A DNA stretch of 64,000 bases. Source: Platycnemis pennipes (taxonomy: Eukaryota; Arthropoda; Insecta; Odonata; Platycnemididae). The stretch covers positions 128,201,624 through 128,265,623 of the forward strand of contig OW121851.1 of assembly GCA_933228895.1 (NCBI GenBank). The letters run 5' to 3'. Under the pieces are notes generated by a model. The model saw only the letters and a program-made list of their open reading frames with translations. It had not been told where the DNA came from and did no database searches. Every line of letters begins with the position of its first letter. Within the stretch, counting starts at the first letter, position 1. A program made the translations under genes and the position numbers. This document shows, piece after piece, positions 9,523 through 18,658 of this stretch.

Positions 9523-10860
9523 GCACGTCGTCATTTACTTTTTACGATTACGGAGGCCTTTGCTCTATTCCGGGATCAAAATCCTAATACAAGCATTGGT
9601 CGCTCTTCATTTGCATCGTTGAGGCCTGCCCATGTAAAACCTTACAAAGACATTCCGCATAATGTATGTGTCTGCCGCTACCATGAAAATTTTAAAGCCG
9701 TATTTGAAGCTGTGGCAATTACACGTCCAGGACTTCCATCCAATGCTCGAGAGTTTGTTTCGGAAATTGTTTGTACTACAAAGAGCTTTGAATGCATTGG
9801 ATTCAACTGCCCCAATTGCAACATGCGTTCTAGTGAACTCCTTGATGTAAGTGATTCAAAATACCACCAAATTCAATATCGCCAGTGGAAGATGGTTAAC
9901 AAAAAATTTGAGCATGTAACTATCGTGCAAGATTTATTTGAGGCTGTTAAAGAACTTCAAGACCAGCTCCCTGGCTACATGTTCCACGTATTTCTCCAGG
10001 TGCAAGTGCAGGCCCATTTTGAGGAATCTAAGAGTTTGGCCAGCAGCGATAACCCTGTCATTCAAATGGATTTCGCTGAGAACTATGCTGCTATGTACCA
10101 AGATGAGATACAGAGCGCTCATTGGGCAAATCCCCAGATTACAGTATTTACTGCTGTCATCTGGTTTGGAAAAGATGCTAGCACGTCATATGCTGTAGTG
10201 GCTGACGACATAAGCCATGACAGGTATTGCGTCAATGTTTTCATTCGGAAGATTCTGGATGAACATCAGAAGATAAATGGCTGTAAAATGCAAACCCTTC
10301 AGGCATTTTCTGACGGATGTGCAGCTCAATTTAAGTCGCGATATAACTTTGTAAACACTACTATTATAAAAAATGATTACAAATTAAACAGTGTAAGTTG
10401 GTCGTACTTTGCCACTTCCCACGGCAAAGGGGCAGTCGATGGGATCGGAGCAGTTGTAAAACGGCATGCTTGGAACGCTGTTCGGTCCCAAAAGGCTGTC
10501 ATTCGAAATGCTGAGACATTTGCCAAAATTTGTGAACCATTAAAAGTAAATGTCATCTATGTTCCGATTGAAGAGATAAACCTATCCCGTGCTAAACTCG
10601 ACACAGTCTGGGAAGGTACCAAATCTGTGAAAGGCACATTGAATATTCACCATGTACAGGCTGTGTCCCCTTATGCCATATGTTGGCGACTGTATCCTCA
10701 GCAATCAGCGGGAGAATTGGCCAGTCTGCGGGATCTCAAAGAAAATGAGGAGAGTAAAGAGACACCACCTCATGATATGGGCACTGGGGAGGAATGCAGC
10801 CAGTCCTTAACACTTAAACTTAAACATAACTTAACATTTAAACTTCACGAACAAATTTGA
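9523..10860 (+). CDS. Transposase catalytic exon (Cys/His cluster and acidic core)
   Basis: 446 codons entered by splicing at 9523; no in-frame ATG marks a natural start. Residues 47-57 (numbered from the exon) are HNVCVCRYHEN; with cysteines encoded at 9667, 9673, 9772, 9793, 9808 and 9817 and the histidine at 9682 they make a plausible zinc-binding cluster ending CIGFNCPNC. Three acidic motifs follow: DFAENY (Asp codon 10069), DGCAAQFKSRYNF (Asp codon 10312) and HGKGAVDGIGAVVKR (Asp codon 10438), spaced 81 and 42 residues apart. They are the likely metal-binding residues of an RNase H-fold transposase, though which acid is third is not settled. The C-terminal ~60 residues are low-similarity and acidic before the TGA. 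Codon composition is far more balanced than the surrounding satellite, consistent with an invading element. Confidence 0.85.
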   Translation, partial: ARRHLLFTITEAFALFRDQNPNTSIGRSSFASLRPAHVKPYKDIPHNVCVCRYHENFKAVFEAVAITRPGLPSNAREFVSEIVCTTKSFECIGFNCPNCNMRSSELLDVSDSKYHQIQYRQWKMVNKKFEHVTIVQDLFEAVKELQDQLPGYMFHVFLQVQVQAHFEESKSLASSDNPVIQMDFAENYAAMYQDEIQSAHWANPQITVFTAVIWFGKDASTSYAVVADDISHDRYCVNVFIRKILDEHQKINGCKMQTLQAFSDGCAAQFKSRYNFVNTTIIKNDYKLNSVSWSYFATSHGKGAVDGIGAVVKRHAWNAVRSQKAVIRNAETFAKICEPLKVNVIYVPIEEINLSRAKLDTVWEGTKSVKGTLNIHHVQAVSPYAICWRLYPQQSAGELASLRDLKENEESKETPPHDMGTGEECSQSLTLKLKHNLTFKLHEQI

Positions 10861-10898
10861 ATTCGCTGTGTGTGCCTTCATTGCATGCTTGACGATCC

Positions 10899-11305
10899 GT
10901 CACAAGAGTAACGGTCACAAGAGTAACCACTTTTTCTACTTGTAACCCTGTTTTTGTCTGTCTCTTTATATACTTATGCACTATATATTTTTGTACTTCA
11001 TTCCTAAGACACTAGAGTAAAATAGAAAAAAATATTTTAATGGTATATTGTGATTTGAAGAAGAGAAAATTGATTTATATTATATAGTGTATTTCAACTG
11101 TCTTTTTTTGGTCACAAGACATAACACTATTTCCATGGGCTTTTTAAATACTAAATTGATGACCTGAGTCCTTAATATCCGGATGTAATTAACAAACATT
11201 ATGTATTCTAATTCATTCAAAAGTGTTTACTTTGAAAAATCTAATATTTCTATAACCCTGACAGTTTTAATGGAGTCAAATGCGTCAAAATGTCACAAGA
11301 GTAAC
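10899..11305 (+). repeat. Right subterminal transposase-site candidates
   Basis: GTCACAAGAGTAAC occurs at 10899-10912 and 10914-10927, immediately adjacent, and again at 11292-11305. The variant GTCACAAGACATAAC is at 11111-11125. Reading from the gene outward, the order is two perfect copies and then the variant, a mirror of the left side, although every copy points the same way. Confidence 0.65.
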
Positions 11306-11307
11306 GG

Positions 11308-11318
11308 TGGACAGACCC
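11308..11318 (-). repeat. Right terminal inverted repeat
   Basis: TGGACAGACCC, which reads GGGTCTGTCCA when inverted. It differs from the left end at two positions. It lies three bases inside the last subterminal GTCACAAGAGTAAC copy. Confidence 0.7.
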
Positions 11319-14300
11319 ATAGTAATGAAAAAAATCGAATGAGTTAATTTCACTGAAATAACAGTGGTGAAAATGATTTTATTAGGAAGATATAATTTAA
11401 AAAGAAACTGTGGTAGAAATGATTTTTATAGGAAGATTTAACGTAAGAAAAAAAGAATATTAAACTGAACAATTTATTTTTCTATAAATTTTATAATAAA
11501 TGACGTGAAAAGTACTGAAAACAAGCAAAAATGTTAATTTTAGTGGAATAACAATGGTGGAAATTATTTTATTAGGATGAATTAACTTTAAAAAAAACAG
11601 TCTTTCTCTGATTTTTTTTGCTATACATCGTTGCATAGAATCAGGTAAACAATACTGAGAAGAGGCAAAAAATTTAATTTTAGGGAAATAACGTAAGGAG
11701 AATTAAGATTGCTTAGAAGGAACTAACATTTGAGAAAACGCCTCTCGTTCTAAATTTTTGGTTAGCTATTAAGTTTCGCATAATATGTGATGAAAAGTAC
11801 TAACAAGAGGTGAAAAAGTATATTTAGTAGAATAACAGTGGTAGATCTCAATTTATTAGGAAGAAATAACTTTTGAGAAAAAGAGACTTTGTTTGAACGA
11901 TTTGTTTTTCTATAAAGTTATGCATAATATGAATAAAAATAACAAAGAGGAGATGAAAAATTTATTTTTAGTGGAATAACAGTATAAGAAATCAATATAT
12001 TAGGAATAACTAACGTTTGAAAAAAAAATCCTTATCAGAATAATTTCTTTTTCTATTAAGTTCTTCATCAAAAGAACTGAATGAAAAACTGCTGAAAACA
12101 AGCAAAAGAGTTAATTTTAGTGGAGTAACAGAGGTGGAATTGATTTTGTTCGGAAGAAATAACTTTTAAAAAACATCTTTCTTTTTGAATTTGTTTGCTA
12201 TTTATTTTGTATAAAATCAGATAAAATATACTGAGAAGAGGCAAATATTTAATTTTTGTGGAATAACAATGGTAGAAATAAATTAATTAGGAAGAAATAA
12301 CTTTTGAGAAAAACCCTCTGTGTTGGAATTTTTACTTTTGCTATTACTATTGCATAAAATGAAGGAAAAAATACTGAGAAGAGGAAAACCTTTTTTATTT
12401 TAGTTACATACAGTGGTAGATATAAGATAAGAAGACGGAAATAACTGTTGAGAAAATAACCTCTCTCTCTGAATTATATGTTTTGCTGATAATGTTTGCA
12501 TAAAATGAGTGGAAATATCCTGAGATGAGGTGAAAAAAATTATTTTTATGTTAATTTTAGCATTAAAGGAAGTAAAAAGTACTCACAACAGGCGAAAAAG
12601 TTAATTTTAGTGGAATAAAAATGTTAAAAATGATTTTTTTGGAAGAAATAACATTTGAGAAAACGCCTCTCTCTTTTGGAAATTTTTTTTTGCTATTTGC
12701 CTTTGCATAAAATGACGTAAACAGTATTGAGAAAAGGCTCAATAATTTTTTTTAGTGAAATACCAGAGGTAAAAATGAATTGATTAAGAAAAAAGTTACT
12801 TTTGAGAAAACGCCTCTATGCATGAATTTTTAGCTTCCTATTTTTTTTTGCTTATAATGAGGTAAATATTACTGAGAAGAGGTGAAAAAATTTAATGTTA
12901 TTGAAATTACTGTGGTAGAAATGCTTTTTATTGGAAGATTGAACGTTTGAAAAAAAGAATCTTTAACTATACAATTAGTATTTCTACTAAATTTTATATG
13001 AAATGACATGAAAAGTACCGAAAACAAGCGAAAAAGGAAATTTTAGTAAAATAACAATGGTGGAAATGATTCTATTAGGAAGAAATAAAAAAATCCCTTT
13101 CACACTGAATGTTTTTTGTTATTAATCTTTGTATAAATCCAGGTAAAATATAACGAGAAGAGGCAAATATTTAATTATAGTGGAGTAATAGTGTAGAAAT
13201 AAATTTATTAGGTACATAAATCACCTCACGATCTGAATTATTTGTTTTTATATTAAGTTTTGCTTAAAATGATGTGAAAAGTACTGAGAGAACTGAAAAA
13301 ATTTAATTTTATTGAAATAACAGTGGTGGAAATGATTTTTTAGGAAGAAATAACGTTTAAAAAAAAGAATTTTTATGTGAGAAATTTTTTTTCTAGTAAG
13401 TTTTGCATGAAATGAGGTGATAAGTACTAAAAATAATCTAAAATCTAATAATATAGAAAATAATCAAATAACAAGTGGAATAACAGTGGTGGAAATGATT
13501 TTATCAGTAAGAATTAACTTTTAAAAAAGAGGTATTTCTCTGAATTTTTTTGCTTTTAATCGTAGCATAGAAGCAGGTTAACAATACTGAGATGAGGCAA
13601 AAAATTTAATTGTAGTGGAAAAACAGTGGTAGAAATAAATTTTTCAGGAAGATATAACTTTTGAATAAAGAAATCTATATCATAAATATTTCTTTGTCTA
13701 TTGAGTTCTGCATCAACTCACGTGAAATTAGCAGAAAAGATGCGAAAATTTTAATTTTAGGAAATAACGTAAGAAGAAATAAAATTGCTTAGAAGGAATT
13801 AACTTTTGAGAAAACGCCTCTCAATTTAATTTTTGTTTTTCTATTAACTTTCGCATAATATGTGATAAAAAGTACTAACAAGAGGTAAAATAGTATATTT
13901 AGTAGAATAATTGTGGTAGATCCCAATTTATTAGGAAGAAATAACTTTTGAAAAAAAAGAATCTTAATCTGAACAATTTGTTTTTCTATTAAGATTAACA
14001 TTAAATGAGGTAAAAAGTACTCACAAAGGGCAAAAAACTTAATTTTAGTGGAATAGCAATGGTGGAAATGATTTTATTCGTAAGAATTAACTTTTCAAAA
14101 AAAACCCCACTCTCTCTGTTTTATTCATTGCATTAATCCAGGTAAACTATACTGTAAAGAGGCAAAAAATTTAATTTTTGTGTAACTACAGAATTAGAAA
14201 AAAATTTATTAGAATAAAATTATTTTGAGGAAAAAAATCTTTTCTAAACTATTTATTTTTTATTAAGTATTGCATCAAATGAGTTAAAAATAGTACAGAA

Positions 14301-16149
14301 CATGCAAAAAATTTAATTTTAGTGAAATAACATTAGTATAAATAAGATTACTTAGAAGTAATAACTTTTGAGAAAACCCTTCTCGATCTAAATTTCTGTT
14401 TTGATATTGATTTTTCTTAAAAAGAGTTGATAAGTACTGAGAACAGCTAAAAAAAATTAAATTTTATTTAAATGAAAGTGGTGTAAATGATTTTTTTTGG
14501 AAGAAATAACATTTGAAAAAAATAATCTATATCTGAGCAATTTGTTTTCTATTTCGTTTTACATGAAATGAGGTGTTAACTGCTGAAAACAAGCAAAAGA
14601 GTTAATTTTAGTGGAGTAATCCTGGTGTAAATGATTTATTCAGAAAAAATAACTTTTAAAAAAACCCCTTTCCCAATTAATTTTTTTTGTTATTTATCTT
14701 TGTATAATATCACGTAAAATATACTGAGATGAGGCAAATATTTAATTTTAGTGGAATAACAATGTAAGAAATAAATTTATTGGGCAGAAATAACTTTTGA
14801 GAAAACGCTTCTGACTATTCTGACGCTTGCTATTACTATTGCATAAAATGAAGGAAAAAATACTGAGAAGAGGAAAACATTTTTATTTTAGTTACATACA
14901 GTGGTAGATATAAGATAAGAAGACGGAAATAACTGTTGAGAAAATAACCTCTCTATCTGAATTATTTGTTTTGCTGATAATGTTTGCATAAAATGAGTGG
15001 AAATATCCTGAGATGAGGTGAAAAAAATATTTTTATGTTAATTAAAGCATTAAATGAAGTGAAAAGTACTCACAACAGGCGAAAAAGTTAATTTTAGTGG
15101 AATAAAAATGGTAAAAATTATTTTTTTGGAAGAAATAACATTTGAGAAAACGATTCTCTCTTTTGGAAAAATTTTTTTTGCTATTAGCCTTTGCATAAAA
15201 TGACGTAAACAGTACTGAGAAAAGGCTAAATAATTTTTTTTAGTGAAATACCAGAGGTAAAAATGAATTGATTAAGAAAAAAGTTACTTTTGAGAAAACG
15301 CCTCTTTGCATGAATTTGTAGCTTTCTAATTAATTTTGCTTAAAATGAGGTAAAATATTACTGAGAAGAGCTGAAAAAATTTAATGTTATTGAAATTACT
15401 GTGGTAGAAATGCTTTTTATTGGAAGACTGAACGTTTGAAAAAGAGAATCTTTAACTAAACAATTAGTATTTCTACTAAGTTTTATATGAAATGACTTGA
15501 AAAATACTGCAAACAATTAAAATAGTTAATTTTAGTGGAATTACAGTGGTAATAATGATTTTATTAGGAAGATATGATTTAAAAAGAAACTGTGGTAGAA
15601 ATGATTTGTATAGGAAGATTTAACGTTTGAAAAAAAGAATCTTTAACTGATAAATTATTTTTCTATTACGTTTTACATAAATTGACGTGATAAATACTGA
15701 AAACAAGTGAAAAAGTTAATTTTAGTTGAATATCAGTGGTGGAAATGATTTTATTATGAAGAGTTAACTTTTTAAAAAACCAGTCTCTCTCTGAATTTCT
15801 TTTGCTATTGCTTGTTGCATTAAAGCAGGTAAACAATACACAGAAGAGGCAAAAAATTTAATTTTAGTGAAAAAACTGGTAAAAATAAATTTTTAGTAAG
15901 ATATATCTTTTGAGAAAACTTATCTATATCATAAATTTTTTTTCTATTGAGTCAAGTCACGTGAAAATAGCAGAAAACATGCGAAAAATTCAATTTTTTG
16001 AAATAACATAAGAAGAAATTAGATTGCTTAGAAGGAATTAACTTTTGAGAAAACGCCTCTCGTTCTGAATTTTTGTTTTACTATTAACTTTCGCATAATA
16101 TTTGATGAAAAGTACTAACATTAGGTGAAAATGTTAATTTTAGTAGAAT
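11319..16149. repeat. Satellite subfamily B, divergent left flank of the HOR array
   Basis: About 34 B-type monomers without a gene. The interrupted monomer resumes at 11319. The blocks about 12310-13060 and 14800-15540 are copies of each other at an offset of about 2489 bp, sharing AAGATAAGAAGACGGAAATA and GAGATGAGGTGAAAAAAAT. Large parts recur beyond the HOR array at about 46000-50900. One or two monomers are truncated, for example the 48-bp remnant at about 11405-11450 (AACTGTGGTAGAAATGATTT). Confidence 0.88.
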
Positions 16150-17402
16150 CACAGTGGTAGATCTCAATTTATGAGGAAGAAATAACTTTTGAAAATAAGA
16201 GACTTTATTTCAACAATTTGTTTTTCTATTAAGTTATGCAGAATATGAATAAAAATAACAGAGAAGGGATGAAAAATTTATTTTTAGTGGAATAACAGTA
16301 TAAGAAATCAATTTATTAAGAAGATCTAACTTTTGAAAAAAAGAATCTTTATATGAACAATTTGTTTTTCGAATAAGATTAGCATTAAATAAGGTGAAAA
16401 GTACTTACTAAGGGCGAAAAAGTTATTTTAGTGGAATAGCATTGGTGGAAATGATTTTATTAGGAAGAATTAACTTTTAAAAAAACCCCTCTCTCTCTGA
16501 ATTATTCATTGCATAAAATCAGGTAAACTATACTGCGAAGAGGCAAAAAATTTAATTTTAATAAAATAACATATGATGCAATAAGATTACCTACAAGGAA
16601 ATAACTATGGAGAAAAAGCCTCTCGTTCAAATTTTTTGTTTTGCTAATAAGTTTCGCATAATATGTGATAAAATGTACAAACAAGAGGTGAAAAAGTTAA
16701 TTTAAGTAGAATAACACTATTAGATCTCAATTTTATACTAAGAAATAACTTTTGAGAATAAGAGACTTTATTTGAAAAATTTGTTTTTCTATAAAGTTTT
16801 GCATTTATGAATAAAAATAACATAGAAGAGATGAAAAATTGAGTTTTTGTGGAATAACGGTATAAGAAATCAATTTTTGGAAGAAACAACTTTTGAAAAA
16901 AAAAGAATCTTTATGTGAACAATTTGTTTTTCTATTAAGATTAGAAGTAAATGAGGTAAAAAGTACTCACAAAGTGCGAAAAAGTTAATTTTGGTGGAAA
17001 TTATTGGTAATAAAAATTTAAATAACTATACTGCAAAAATAATAGGGAACATGCAAAAAATATAAATTTTAGTGAAATAACCTAAGTAGAAATAAGATAA
17101 CTCAGAACGTAATAACATTTGAGAAAACGCCTTTCGATCTGCATTTTTGTTTTGATATTAATATTGCTTAAAATAAGGTAAAAAGTACTGAGAAGTGCTA
17201 AAAAATTAAATTTTATTTAAATAACAGTGGTGGAAATGATTTTTTGAAAGAAATAACATCTTAAAAAAAGAATCTACATCTGAGCAATTAGTTTTCTATT
17301 TATTTTTGATGAAATGAGGTGATAACTGCTGAAAACAAGCGAAAGAGTTTTTTTAGTGGAAAAACAGTGGTGGAAATGATTTTATATGAAAACGGTGGAA
17401 AT
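16150..17402. repeat. Segmental duplication, copy 1 (1253 bp, about 9 monomers)
   Basis: Begins CACAGTGGTAGATCTCAATT and ends CGGTGGAAAT. It is repeated head-to-tail from 17403 with scattered substitutions and small indels. A single-copy paralogue lies at about 58600-59830 on the other side of the array. Confidence 0.85.
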
Positions 17403-18658
17403 CACAGTGGTAGATCTCAATTTATGAGGAAGAAATAACTTTTGAAAATTAGAGACTTTATTTGAACAATTTGTTTTTCTATTAAGTTATGCAGAATATG
17501 AATAAAAATAACAGAGAAGGGATGAAAAATTTATTTTTAGTGGAATAACAGTATAAGAAATCAATTTATTAAGAAGATCTAATTTTTGAAAAAAAGAATC
17601 TTTATATGAACAATTTGTTTTTCGAATAAGATTAGCATTAAATAAGGTGAAAAGTACTTACTAAGGGCGAAAAAGTTATTTTAGTGGAATAGCATTGGTG
17701 GAAATGATTTTATTAGGAAGAATTAACTTTTAAAAAAACCCCTCTCTCTCTGAATTATTCATTGTATAAAATCAGGTAAACTATACTGCGAAGAGGCAAA
17801 AAATTTAATTTTAATTAAAAATAAAATATGATGCAATAAGATTACCTACAAGGAAATAACTTTGGAGAAAAAGCCTCTCGTTCTAAATTTTTGTTTTGTT
17901 AATAAGTTTCGCATAATATGTGATAAAATGTACAAACAAGAGGTGAAAAAGTTAATTTAAGTAGAATAACACTATTAGATCTCAACTTATTACTAAGAAA
18001 TAACTTTTGAGAATAAGAGACTTTATTTGAAAAATTTGTTTTTCTATAAAGTTTTGCATGTATGAATAAAAATAACAGAGAAGAGATGAAAAATGTATTT
18101 TTGTGGAATACCGGTATAAGAAATCAATTATTTGTAAGTAATAACTTTTGAAAAAAAAGAATCTTTATGTGAACAATATGTTTTTCTATTAAGATTAGAA
18201 GTAAATGAGGTAAAAAGTACTCACAAAGTGCGAAAAAGTTAATTTTGGTGGAAATTATTGGTAATAAAAATTTAAATAACTATACTGCAAAAAATAGTAG
18301 AGAACATGCAAAAAATGTAAATTTTAGTGAAATAACCTAAGTAGAAATAAGATACTCAGAAGGTAATAACATTTGAGAAAACGCCTCTCGATCTGCATTT
18401 TTGTTTTGATATTAATTTTGCTTAAAATAAGGTAAAAAGTACTGAGAAGTGCTAAAAAATTAAATTTTATTTAAATAACAGTGGTGGAAATGATTTTTTG
18501 GAAGAAATAACATCTTAAAAAAAGAATCTACATCTGAGCAATTAGTTTTCTATTTAGTTTTGCATGAAATGAGGTGATAACTGCTGAAAACAAGCGAAAC
18601 AGTTTTTTTAGTGGAAAAACATATGGTGGAAATGATTTTATATGAAAACGGTGGAAAT
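17403..18658. repeat. Segmental duplication, copy 2, running into the first HOR unit
   Basis: Same start phrase as copy 1, at an offset of 1253-1256 bp. Its last ~175 bases (from 18483) are also the opening of HOR unit H1, so the duplication end and the array edge overlap. Weaker similarity to the HOR unit can be followed back to about 18300. Confidence 0.85.

Larger units (their letters stand above)
8942..10860 (+). pseudogene. Transposase gene, two exons, broken by an apparent 1-base loss
   Basis: The gene would encode a transposase of about 610 residues: a basic N-terminus (8942 to about 9260), a linker (about 9259-9438), then the Cys/His cluster and acidic core in exon 2 (9523-10860). 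The intron 9439-9522 has GT-AG ends and falls between codons. The only fault I see is at about 9257-9262. There the first frame runs into TGA (9266-9268) while the homologous protein continues in the frame one base back (-1), as expected from loss of one base. Protein similarity runs straight across this point, so a real intron there is unlikely. The other sequence is open to a normal TGA at 10858-10860, which suggests recent decay or an assembly error. No AATAAA or ATTAAA follows before the element ends; AGTAAA at 11016-11021 is the nearest candidate. Confidence 0.75.
8103..11318 (+). mobile_element. DDE-type DNA transposon inserted in satellite, 3216 bp
   Basis: The ends are imperfect inverted repeats: GGGTACGTCCA at 8103-8113 and TGGACAGACCC at 11308-11318, 9 of 11 matching after inversion. 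Subterminal GTCACAAGAGTAAC motifs flank one gene, which contains an intron and encodes a transposase-like protein. The insertion interrupts a monomer: joining the flanks gives GAGATAA/GTAATGA, which appears uninterrupted in paralogues at about 45981-45995 and 60748-60762. The element is visibly less A+T-rich than the satellite. The target duplication is probably ATAA (8099-8102), with the right copy read as ATA (11319-11321), so one base differs. A 4-bp duplication would fit the Sola group among others, but I cannot assign a superfamily with confidence. Confidence 0.85.

Noticed and set aside
8103..11318. Retrotransposon or endogenous virus instead of a DNA transposon
   Set aside because: There is no reverse transcriptase, integrase, protease or gag-like sequence, no long terminal repeat and no poly(A) tail; the ends are short inverted repeats.
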